NCBI GenBank assembly: GCA_038501785.1
Contig: JBAMJR010000051.1
Coordinates: 3,249,501-3,313,500, forward strand
DNA from: Myoxocephalus aenaeus
Lineage: Eukaryota > Chordata > Actinopteri > Perciformes > Cottidae
Reading direction: 5' to 3'
Length of the DNA: 64,000 nt
The notes under the pieces were generated by a model that was given only the letters and a program-made list of their open reading frames with translations, did no database searches and was not told where the DNA came from. Positions 22,901 through 33,687 of this stretch are shown here, piece by piece. The position numbers and the translations under genes were made by a program. Positions within the stretch are counted from its first letter, which is position 1, and each line of letters starts with the position of its first letter.

Positions 22901-25900
22901 TGAATGGTGCTCGTGCTTCTATGTTAGTGGTTTGCAATCATGGAACAAACATAAGTGTCACGGGAGACTCGGAGAGAGGACCCAAATGCAGATGCGGGAA
23001 AAATAACGTAGCTTTATTCCTTGCAGAACAGGCAAGAAACAAAACAGGACTCTCCAAAAACACCAAACTGAACAAAAAGCAGGAACAGGGGCACACACAA
23101 GATATCACACAGTACGACCAGACAAGGGAACAGAAGACACACAGGGCTTAAGTACAAGGGGAAGGTGTGGGTGATTAGACACAGGAGGAAACAATCAGAC
23201 AATCAACAGACAGGAAGGGGAACAGGACACACGAGACAGGACTTCAGAATAAAACACAGAAAAAAGAAAAAAAACCCGTGACAAAAAGCTCCACAGGGGA
23301 ACAGACATATGATACATGTCTACATATTGTTACGTTTCATTCTGTGTGTAACCTTATGTGCTCCAGGTGTGACGGATGCATCATCGTGTCTTGATGGCGC
23401 TGGTGACAGCTCTACTTCCACTGCAATGCTGTCAGATGTTGAGTGTTTTGATGAACATTCAGATACGCTGAGTAAAGTTAAAACCACAACCCGCAGCGAC
23501 AAGCCACAAGTATCAATAAACTTCTCCCGGGAGTGCACAAAAGGTAACGCTCAACTTCCCTTTGAGCAGCAAACTGGGCAACTTGTCAAAGAGGTGAGAT
23601 TATGTTGAGTGTGTATGAGTGTGTGTATGTAATTAAAACAATAGATTAAAACATGTTTATCTGAATGCATTAACAAAGGAATACCTGTTTGTTTCATAAC
23701 AATTTCTCTACAGCTGGAACAAACACAGAAGGAATTGTCTCGACTGCAGCAGTTAAACAGGAATCTGCAGGATGAGCTACAGCAAGAGAGAGCGATGCAA
23801 TCAAGAGAAAGTGTTCCTCCACAGGTATAGCGCAGAAGACACTCAAACATATTCAATATGAGCATGCAAAGCACAGTTTGTCCCAATTAAAGCTTACTTT
23901 TGTCCTGTAGAATGATCTTCCTTCAAACTCCAACTCGGAACAAGCATGGGCTTTACAACAACTGCAGAAGATAAACCATGACCTCCGCTTTGAGCTGGAG
24001 GCTAAAACTAAGAGCCAGGAGAAAGCCAGGGAAGTCGAACTACGGCAAAGGGTAGATCTCTTAGCTCAACAAGCACAATTACTTGTCACGGGTGATGCCA
24101 CAGCACTTGCACAAGCCCATCTGGAGCAAGATCGCCTGCATTTTCATGAGAAGCAGAAGGAGTTGGAGCGTTGCGTGGCCTCCCTGAAGTCCCAGCTGAG
24201 TTCCAGCGAGGAAAAGAGGAAAGAGGCTGAGGCGTGCTTCACACAGCTGCAGCAGGAGATGCAGCATTACCACAGTCTCCAGCAGGAGGCTGATCACTTG
24301 CACAAACATCTTCAAGAGGTGACAACTGAACTTCATGCCAATCAGGAAGCGCAGGCTCAAAAAGAGGTTCGCCTGCAGAAGCACCTCACGCTCCTTCAAG
24401 AAAGTCAGGACAGAGAACGGAGGAGCTTGGCCTCTAGCCTCGCACAGGCAGAGCAACAGTCACAAGACCTCCAGGAGAGACTGGACAGAGCTGAACAGCA
24501 GGTGGAGGGCCTGAACAAGACGCCGACATGGACCAGGGACATCGAGGAGGCTCAACAACAGCTTCAAGATGAGCTAGCCTGTACAATATCCGCTGTGCAG
24601 AAACTTCAAGAAGAAAGAGAGCAGCTCGATCATCGCTGTCAAGAGCTGCAGAACCAGTTATGTGAGGCAGATGTGGAGATGAGCAGGCTGCAAAGACGCT
24701 TGCAAACAGAAGAGACGCACTACTACAATCTTGAGCACTCGTACGAGAGAGTTAGCGAGGACCTGCAGCTGGCCTTAGGGAAGGTGCAGCAAAAGGAGTC
24801 TGAAACACAGGACATACTAGAAGGCTACGAGAGGCTCCTGGACAGGAAGGAGCAAGAGCTGAGTGAAGTTTTGCTGAAGATGGAAGTCTTAGGTAATAGC
24901 CTGGAGGAGACAGAAGTGAAGCTGAATGACGTATTGAAAGGTTGCACCTGTCAGCAGAAGGATGAATCCTCAGAGCCTTCTCAGCTAAATGAGAGACAGA
25001 CAACTGATCGTGTCACTGGAAGTGACAGCAGGCCAAAGGAAATAAACAATGTCCAGTTGTATAACAGCTCAACTGCAGGTCACCTCGCAGGAGATGACCC
25101 AGAAAGGTTTATGTCTGTGATCCAGATTCTTGAAACCAAGCTTTATGTAACAGAAGAGAAGCTAAGGGATATCATGCAAAGACTGCAGGAGCACCACGGT
25201 GACATCAGATGCCAGGACCCTCACCTTTGCTCCCAGCTCACTCGCAGCCGAGCCAACGCTCAGCACCTCAGTCTGCTTCTTCACAGTCAGGCCAAGCAGA
25301 GCCAGCGCTTCGCCCAGGAGACAGAAAACCACTGCAGGATGCTGGTTGGTAGGTTTCACTTCGCACTGAACATCATACAAGCCTGCAGAGAGAGGCTCCA
25401 GGCCACTCCGATTCATATTACAGACTTTGAGAAGCAACTAGCCACGGTAGCTGCCTGCCTTCAGCAAGGAGAGAAAGAGGCAGAGAAACAGCAGCATGAA
25501 TCATACAACGCCAGCAAAGGAGAGGACAAGATCCTCAATGGTGAGCCAGCTGGAGCTGAGAGCAACATTAGTGCGTTACCGTCGGAGGACGACGTGGAAA
25601 GTGTTGGGAAATGTTTAATGAGGGAACTATTTGTAGTTGAAAAAATGGTGTCTGTCCTTCAGAGTCAACGTGGCATTGGACAACAATCCTTAGCACCAAG
25701 AGAGGATGAGGGGGATTTGGCACACAAGTACAAAAGCATAATCTCACAAAGAATGGCTTTAAAAACAGTAAAAATGACCCATTCTAGGAGAGCAGACTGT
25801 GACAACAGTGGATGTTTAGAGAAGGCCATCGGTGGAGTCTGTACTGAAGCGGAGCTCATTTACGCTGCCTTAAAATGTCAGCAGCAACATGAGAGCGTGA

Positions 25901-28900
25901 CTCAAGTAAATAATCAAGAAGTGGAGCTTCAAAAGAAGAGTCTGGCAGATATCAATCCCCCAGAGTTGGGGTCTTATGAGGAGCAAGTGCAGGGAGAGGA
26001 TAAAGATTCAGAAGGAGCTGCTAAACCAGTTGAAAAGGAGGAATCTGATGTCCAAAAGGTAGCGGCAGAGACAAAACCAGAGTTGTTGGAGAGACTTATA
26101 GCCCGGCTGAAGAGAAGAGCTAAATTCTTACACCAACTCTGCCAGGATGTTTCTGATGACAATGCAGGAGAGTGCAGTGTGGATGATAATTGGGAAAATG
26201 CTTCAGCAGCTGACCTAAATTGGATGCAGGAGCAGGCAAAGTTGATTTATCTGTCAGACAGGCTGCACTTGGATTTAGAGCGGCAGCAAAGTGTGGTGTT
26301 ACACGACAAACTGCAAGCTTTGTGCGAAGAGCAGGATATCACATTAAAGGATAAGCAGGATGTTTTTAATCACACCGTATGCCAGCTTCAGGAGAACAAC
26401 AGTGTATTGAGAGGGGAACTAGAGTGCGCAGAGCAAAAGATAATATCTGTTGAGACTGGGAACCAGAGACTCCTGGAAGATATACGAAAGGTCAACGATT
26501 ATCATGAGGAACGGATAAAAACAATGGAAGCTGAGTTTCAAGAGAAGATAAGGGAACTGCAACAGATCCATGAAGAGGAGATGAAACACTTGCATGGTTT
26601 TTACACCAAGTCGTACAAAGAGAAACAGACCAAAATATGCACAGAAAGTACCTCCTCCCTACCAGACCAGACTGTGATGGAGAGAAACCTGATGCTGGCA
26701 GATGGTGCAGGAGCCATGAGAGAGGCTTATCGCAAAGATCGTGGAAAACTGGAGGTAACAAAGACCGTATTTCTTTATTAAATACTCTGTCTCTTTAGTA
26801 AATGCAAGCAGTACATAATGACTGATTTTAAAGAGAGAACCTGTTTGAAATTTCAATAGGCATCCTGTGATCAAGATGTTGCTGCGATGGAGGAAATGCA
26901 CCGGCAGCTGATAAGTGATCTGCAGCAGCAGCATCGGACGGAGGTGGCGACACTTCTGAAGGAGAGAGACAAGCTGCTGCAGGAAGAGACGGCTGCCACG
27001 ATGGCAGGTAAACGTCTTCCAGCAAGAAGTCAGACACAAAATACAGCACTATAGGCCTGTTAAGCCAATACAAACTTTTTATTTATTTGAATGTGATGGG
27101 GATTTTTTGCTGAAGTTGTAAACGTGTTAACATTGACTGATGATTGATAAATAACCTTGAATAAAGGAAATTCCTGTAATAGTGTGGTAACAGGCTGTTT
27201 GAACTGCATTAGTTAAATGAAAGTGAAAAAACACCTTGTACAATTTATGAGATTAGCAAAAAGAAGATTTAAGAGTTACTTTACAAGACGCCTTTGTCTA
27301 TTAAAAGTTAGTTGATGACCAGAAATTAACTTAAAAATGCTGACAATCATGCAAGTTTTCATATCTTTCTCCAGCCATTGTATCGATGAGGAGAGCTCAT
27401 AAACAGGAGCTGGAGAAAAGCCGACAGTCTCAGCACATGAAGGAGAGCGCTGACATCACTCAACTGCACACTGCATACGAGTGAGTGACGACTGATTCCT
27501 TCATTTTTGTTTGTTTTTATCTACCACTTAAGTTTACAGAATATATATTAATAATGAATAAATAAATAAAACCACTTTAATAGCTAGCAGTTAAAATACC
27601 TTTACCCCAGGTGGAGATCCACAAAAACATACTAACAAATGCGAAAATATGCACTCATACTCGTACTTTTTCATATGAGTAAATCCGTAGTGAGAATGAC
27701 CTCATGTTTAAATTGGCATTCATTTTACTTAGACTGGTAGGAGTTACATTGATTCCACGTACAAGTTATTAGGACATGTACCTGGTATATAACTCTTTAT
27801 TGGCAAGAGATTCACAAGATCAAACAATTTGGGAAATTTACAGTTTTTCCATCATCTCCATGTTCCCTTTTTTCCCAGTTGTGCTTCTTGTAGTCTCACC
27901 ATTTCTGTTTAGGAGCTTTTTTCCCCACTTTCTTTTAAATGTGCTATTAATAGTGTCTTGACCAATTGTTTCCTCCTCGTACAGTGTTTGTCACATCATT
28001 TGTGCTTTGCCATTGCAGGAAGGAGATCCGGTTGATGCATAAGGAGCTTGAGGTGTTGTCGGTTCAGCACACTCAGAAATGCCTGGAGAACTCTCAGCTG
28101 AGCCAGGAGCTGCAAGATGAGAGACAGGCAATGGTGCAGTACCAAAGGGGAAACCAGGAGCACAAAAATAAGCAGGTAAAAAACACTTTCTTTTCACAAA
28201 GTTAGATGAGTATTCTTTATTCGCATTCAATGAACATACCCATAGTATGTATGTCTTTATAAAACCATCTATAAATGCATCCCTCTGTCCTTGTCGTCCC
28301 TTCAAGGGAGAGACAGATGAAATGTCTCAGCTACAGTTCTTGCGAAATGGGAAACAGTCACATGTTGCTCCTCAAATACATGACTTTTATGAGATGGAGG
28401 TAAGTGTTTGTGATGGTCGAAGTGGTTTGTATATATTTGTGTTCAAGCGAAATTGACACGTAATCTCTGTTTCTGTTCAGCCTTTATCTTTATCATTATT
28501 TCATCTAATTTGAGGTTATATGGGTTATATACATATGTAAGCGTGCTGGAAAAGATTCAGTTTAATGATAGATTTCCACAGTAATAATAATCTAATCCTG
28601 TCCCCCTTTATCAGAGCACACAACATGTATTGATGAACTAATGTTACAGGTAATTCTGCGGGCGAGGGAGGCAGAAATGCAGTTTCTCAGGCAGGAAGCT
28701 CGTTCTCTCCAGGAAGATTTGAAGATTGCTCGAATGGTACGGAAATCTCTATTTATGTGCCCTGACAGTCTGATGAAAATATTTATTATTTGTATGAAAA
28801 GACAACTCAAAATAAAAAAACGATGTGTGTGTGTGTGTGTGTGTGTAACAGGACAAAATATATGCAGAGAACAAGCTGAAGGCTCTCTATCACAGCCAGG

Positions 28901-29546
28901 ATGGATCCCATCCTGATGTCAACAAACTATTGGAAGATGTCAAGTTTGCCACTTGGTCTTCAAGCGTAGACGCTTCAGGACAGACCCACGGTAAGACACA
29001 TTTTACTTTGTGTACATTATAAAATGTTAGAATTATTTATGATATTTCTACTCACACCTTCAAACCTGAGAAATAAGATTACTCACGTTCTTGCCAAGAG
29101 TCAGATGAGAAGATTGATTCCACTCTCACATTTGTGCAGTAAATATTAAGGCAGCAGCCGATTAGCTTAGCATAAAAACTGGAAACAAGGGAAAACAGTT
29201 CACCTGTCCAGAGGCAACAACATTCACAAACTGCATTTCTATCGATCTCCTAATCTAACTCTCGTCAAGAAAGTGTAGAACTACTCCTTTATTTCCCTCC
29301 CTTCATGTTCCTCTCACCCTTTTGTTTTCTCAGAGAACACTGTGACAAAAACAAGTAATGCTGCTTTTCTGAAGAAAACAGTCAAATCAACACTCACACG
29401 TCAGATCAGAGGAGTGAGATCAAAGGTAAAAAGTGTTCATTGATAAATGCTAAATGTTGCTTTCATACAAACCATTTTAAACCTCCACCTCACAGTAAAT
29501 TGATTCAATCAAATATTAATAACTTTCACTTTCACAAACCCTTTTT

Positions 29547-29640
<94 letters not shown>

Positions 29641-29705
29641 GCTTGCAGAGTTTAAAAGATGGCCTTTCTGTCCAAGAAAGAATGAAGTTGTTTGAGTCTT
29701 ACTGA
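16983..29705 (+). CDS. mprip: MPRIP/TRIOBP-family scaffold protein (myosin phosphatase Rho-interacting-like)
   Basis: Twenty coding exons join in phase: 16983-17002, 17454-17514, 18291-18630, 18886-18985, 19134-19254, 20355-20411, 20508-20576, 22113-22222, 22423-22712, 23367-23593, 23714-23824, 23911-26754, 26860-27007, 27375-27480, 28019-28175, 28307-28399, 28650-28736, 28852-28990, 29334-29425, 29649-29705. They give about 1742 residues. A Ser/Arg-rich N-terminus is followed by one PH domain (PDLLNFKKGWMMRQ at residue 215; CAMTSGMRRNWVQAVLK), a long acidic linker, and extended coiled coil to the end. The tail (FLKKTVKSTLTRQIRGVRSK, then SLKDGLSVQERMKLFES) matches one MPRIP isoform. MPRIP links RhoA and myosin phosphatase to actin. 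Oddities: no N-terminal PH domain, a decayed PH exon at 20743-20838 skipped in this model, and a 2.8 kb exon. TRIOBP is the alternative; the C-terminus favours MPRIP. Confidence 0.85.
19255..20354 (+). other. mprip-like intron before the PH exons
   Basis: AT-rich intron. It contains a 98 bp exon-like stretch at 20032-20129 with a plausible acceptor and a gtgagt donor, whose length breaks the reading phase, so it was not used. Nothing else was recognised. Confidence 0.6.
20743..20838 (+). pseudogene. Decayed PH-domain exon inside the mprip-like gene
   Basis: The sequence follows a good acceptor (tcatttcag) and translates as AADVVGEIKLSTCFYIKDY-LA, then TAG at 20806-20808, then KNCGFQ. It aligns without gaps to the MPRIP PH segment AADLDGEIDL...VQRNYGFQ. 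The stop sits at a conserved Gln, one substitution from CAG, and no usable gt donor follows the expected end. The exons on each side are in phase with one another without it (20576 and 22113 are both phase 0), so skipping is frame-neutral. Confidence 0.75.
20839..22112 (+). other. mprip-like intron after the decayed PH exon
   Basis: AT-rich intron with no recognised element. In the exon-skipping model the effective intron is 20577-22112. Confidence 0.6.
22956..23283. mobile_element. MITE-like element with TGTCACGGG inverted ends
   Basis: This 328 bp block in an mprip-like intron begins TGTCACGGG and ends with its exact complement CCCGTGACA. Its interior is purine-rich on the plus strand and has no coding capacity. 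It fits a non-autonomous DNA transposon. The left motif (TGTCACGGG...GGACCCAAATGCAGA) recurs in many fish genomes from memory. The flanking target duplication is unclear (aag and aaa). Confidence 0.6.
23911..26754 (+). other. mprip: Giant 2,844 bp coiled-coil exon of the mprip-like gene
   Basis: One exon of exactly 948 codons, flanked by acceptor tcctgtag and donor GAG|gtaaca, codes for most of the protein. It is rich in Gln, Glu and Leu heptads (for example LEHSYERVSEDLQL and LLKMEVLGNSLEETEVKLND), which match the large alternative exon of the long mammalian MPRIP isoform. Both ends are phase 0, so it could be skipped whole to give a short isoform. Confidence 0.8.
27008..27374 (+). other. 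mprip-like intron upstream of exon 27375
   Basis: Short AT-rich intron; nothing else was seen. Confidence 0.6.
27481..28018 (+). other. mprip-like intron upstream of exon 28019
   Basis: AT-rich intron with no recognised element beyond the splice sites. Confidence 0.6.
28824..28846 (+). repeat. (TG)n tract next to a 3' splice site
   Basis: A short perfect TG run ends four bases before the acceptor aacag at 28851. It occupies the place of the polypyrimidine tract of the intron before exon 28852. Confidence 0.95.
29549..29637 (+). repeat. (TG)n microsatellite next to a 3' splice site
   Basis: A roughly 89 bp perfect TG run ends 11 bases before the last acceptor of the mprip-like gene (ttggcttgcag, 29648). 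Confidence 0.97.
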
Positions 29706-30580
29706 TCAAAACAAGATGAGCAGGTGGAATCTGTGTTTCAGAGTAAAACTGCTTTTGGTCAGTGCAGTTTGAACACAGAGGATGCATCTCTGTTTATTAT
29801 GTGTAACTGTTGTCGTTACACAATCTGTGTATGTGTTACATTATATGTTACTTTTTTTACTGTGTAAAATGTTGATTTGTTGTTGTTTGTTGTTGACGTG
29901 CTATGTGCAAAATATGTATTTGTGTTTGTGAGGAGAAAGAGAAAGAAGCATCAGAATACCACCAGAGGGAGCAGCAAACACTGACTTTTCTAGATGAACA
30001 TTTCTAATAATGTACTATAAAATATAAGAAAATAATAATATTATTATTAAATTATGTTTATATTTTGGACATTAGTGTACCTTATAAACAATCTGTGTTT
30101 TTATTAGCATTACTCGGTGTGTAGCATTCGTTATTTATCACTGTTATGAACATGTTGTACCACTAGAGGTAGCATAATACAACATGTACAGAGACACAGA
30201 GGTGATGTCAGTACCTGTTTTAAAATCTCTTCTGCTGTCATGCAGCTGTTTTAATACTAGAAATATCTGAGCTACAAAAGGGCAATACTTTTTTGAAGGT
30301 TACGGTCTTCGATATCAGCACATTAAGCGTGATGTGTGAATATTTTGTATTCTGGCAACGTTCGGTTATATAAATTCAAACAATAAAGTATTTTCCTGAT
30401 AACCAAAACAAATTGTTTATGTTTCCCCGTTTCTCTCTGACAGTATCTGATTGTGAGAGTAAATAACTGTGTTTTAAGTAGCACATTATCAGTAGCAATG
30501 TTGTAAAGATAGTTTTTATTGTCACAATACTTGAACTAAACACATGGTTACACCTTCTTTTATTTCCACCATCATTTCCT
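29706..30580 (+). other. mprip-like 3' UTR and flank
   Basis: Non-coding sequence after the stop codon, AT-rich, and including the polyadenylation signal listed separately. No other gene was seen. Confidence 0.5.
30382..30387 (+). terminator. mprip: mprip-like polyadenylation signal
   Basis: AATAAA lies about 680 bases after the stop codon, in AT-rich sequence followed by a GT-rich stretch. It is the best candidate before the next LINE begins. Confidence 0.5.
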
Positions 30581-31856
30581 ACCACAGATCCACTGCAGCA
30601 CGCTCAGTAGCACACTCTGCTGCTGCTAATTATAATCATTTGATTAGAGTTCCTCTAAAACATCCTTTACTACCTGCAAATAATAGCAATCTGGCAAATT
30701 TTGGTCTTTTAAATATCAGATCCCTCAACAATAAGTCTTTTTTATGCCATGATTTTATCACCTGTAACAAACTGGCCTTTTTTATTATCACAGAGACATG
30801 GTTATCTGAGGGAGATTGTAGTCCTTTTATAGAGGCAACCCCCCCCTGATTTTACACACCTTCATCAACCCCGGCTGTCGGGTTGCTGTTATTCACGGAA
30901 AAGATTTTAAATGCACTCCCATCTTACATGGTAATTTTACATCTTTTGAACATCTTGGGTTTATGGTCAACTCAAAAGCACCTGTCATCATTTTAATAAT
31001 CTACAGGCCACTAAAGCCGAACAGTATTTTTATCCACGAGTTTGCTGAATTTTTAGCTTATTTTATGTCACAGTATGACAAAATTCTTATTTTAGGTGAT
31101 TTTAACATACATGACTCTTGTCAAAGATTTTATGGATACTTTGGAATCTTTTAACCTCACTCAGGCAATACAACAACCTACACATTCAAAGGGTCACATC
31201 CTTGACCTCGTCCTGTATAATGTCTCAGCCCTGAAAACTTTAAAATTAAGGATATCTGTGTGTCTGATCACAAAGCTGTTTTATTTAATGTGGTTTTATC
31301 TCAACCTCCCACAAATCTCAGTCCACCTGCCCGTTGCCGGGTTTTTAACTCCATGTCTGCTAGTAAATTTTCAGACCGTTTTAATGCTACTTCCTTAACT
31401 GCTTTTAATCCACTTTCTGATACAGAGGAGCTGGTCTCCCTTTTTAATCACACCTGTCAGACTGTCCTGGACTCTGTTGCTCCCTACAAGGTCAAAAAAT
31501 CAAATAGAACACCACAGCCCTGGATAAATGAATCCACCCAAGAACTCAAGAGAGACAGTAGGAGAAATGAAAGAAAATGGAAAAAAACTGGCCTACATGT
31601 ATTTTATGAGATCTGGAAAGATGCAATGAAGAATTACCAAAAGGCAGTTAAAGAAGCAAGAGCTTCATTCTTTTCCAACTTAATTTTAGATAATCACTCG
31701 AACCCCAGAGTTTTATTCAAGGTCATAGACTCTGTCATAAACCCCTTTGTGTTTACTGATTTTTAAGTTATGTCTTCTTTGCTTCTATGTAGAGCACTTT
31801 GTGAACTTTGTTTTTAAAGGTGCTATATAAATAAAGTTATTATTATTATTACATAT
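30580..31856 (+). mobile_element. APE-type LINE, reverse transcriptase deleted
   Basis: A second, more diverged LINE on the plus strand. Endonuclease pieces lie in shifting frames: LLNIRSLNNKSFLCHDFIT with ITETWL (30694-30809), IYRPLKPN and LILGDFNIHD (about 31000-31115), TQAIQQPTHSKGHILDLVLY (31160-31220) and SDHKAVLF (31263). A linker with PQPWINESTQELKRDSR follows. The frame ends at 31766 and runs almost directly into a 3' end of the L2-like type (AGCACTTTGTGAACTTTG, then GTGCTATATAAATAAAG) with an (ATT)n tail. The whole reverse transcriptase is missing, and several frameshifts and stops disable the endonuclease. Confidence 0.75.
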
Positions 31857-33595
31857 ATACATTCATGATCATAAAAACACATCTTAAGTTAAGTGGGATC
31901 AAAATATGAGTTTCCTGATACGTTTGGCTGTGAAATTATAGACTACTAAAAATAAAAACACTGTAAAGATGTGCCTACAGTTGGTGGGATCATACTAGCT
32001 CTTGGCAACAACAGCAAACTGAACCAAGAGCTCTCTCACTGTGCAGCTCTGCTTCATTCAACACGCAGCAGTAGTGTGACACCGAATGAACCGGAGCTCT
32101 CAGGAGCCCAGCAGCAAAGGAGGAGGCTGCTGCAGGAAAACCCTGATGTCCGCTCTGCCTCCAGGGACGACACATACAGTACAGTACCTCAGTAAATGGA
32201 GCATCAAGCTGGCACAGAGCCTGCTAGTGATGAGAACACACTTCACAGGGTCTCCAACATCAGACCTGTCGAGTCAGAGGGATCCCCCGGTTTTAATAGA
32301 CAACATTTTTGCAATGACTTCTGAATTAACTTGTTATTAACGACTAAATGCTGTTGCCATTTAAGTGCCACGTGTTACTCGGAGATACAGGTTACCTCAG
32401 TTAACCTCTAAAACCTAATATGAGTCAACCAAAAAGGAGATCGTTTACAAGTGGTTTTTCATACTTTACTCAAATTTAGCCTGACTCACATTTTTTTATG
32501 GAAACACAGAAGTGTAACAATAAATGTCTACATCTCCAGAAGTCTGATTTCTGTGTAAAAATATCAATCCTATCTCCAAGTGTGCTTGCAGAACACTTAA
32601 TTTGTTCCTTGGAGTCATATTCCTAAAGAGGAACATCGCACCTCATTAAAACTCAACACTCGTCTTTCCTTCCTTGTGACTGCTGCCTGTGAAACTGCCG
32701 TCATGTGAGCCAACACTTTGAAAGAGCAAAGCTGTTTCTTAACGTTATCCATCATGGAAACTGAATTGGCTTCAGGCACGTAAGATTTTTAATCCTAAAA
32801 CACCCAAAGACCGTAAACCTGGAACCGGCAAGTGGAGTTCATAGTAGATTCAAAGTTTGTCACTGATACAAAAAGATAATTATGGAAATTAATGGTAACT
32901 CTTGTCTTCGAAAATAGTAGTTTGACAAAAATAATCTTAATTTCAGGTTTGCTCGTGATGCTACTGATGAATTATGTAAAATGTGATTGAACGCTGTGGA
33001 AAAAGATGGATTAGAGTTGAAAAGATTAGTTGATTAATTGATTATTCAACTAGCAGAATATTGATCAGATTTGATTAATCCTGAAGTCAGTCTTTGGGGT
33101 TTGGACTGTTTTGGATATCACCTTGGCCTCTAAAAATCTATAATGGGACTGCTTCATTATTTTCTGATTCACCACTAATCAATAAAATAAAATAAAATCA
33201 GAAGATTAATTGGTAATGACGATACTAATTATTTGCAGCCCTAAAGTGAAAGTTTGTGTGTTCACTCCCATTTTTAAGCGTCAATGCATACAGAGACATT
33301 TGGCCATGATTGGAATTAATGATAATCCAGTAACATTGGGCAGTCTGGTTGTTTCTGTTCTGTTGCTTATTAGAACCAGGAAGCCAAACTGATAACCTTT
33401 TTAATAATGCATGAAATTATATCTGTAATAAAGTTATGATTCCTGGTGTTGCATGAATTCTGTCCCTTCAACCAGATAATCAATGCCTCATAAACCGATA
33501 TGGTCGACTGGATTTAACTGAAATATGAGCTCACTAAAACTTATTGTGAAAAAACCTTTGACAAATGTGATAAATAGTGTTACGGCTTTATTCTA

Positions 33596-33596
<1 letters not shown>

Positions 33597-33686
<90 letters not shown>
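33597..33686. repeat. (TG)n microsatellite
   Basis: A perfect TG run of about 90 bp in the mprip-kcnj12 spacer. Confidence 0.97.

Positions 33687-33687
<1 letters not shown>

Noticed and set aside
24079..24456. Antisense ORFs over the giant mprip-like exon
   Set aside because: Shadow frames of a Gln/Leu-rich coiled coil; no independent signal.
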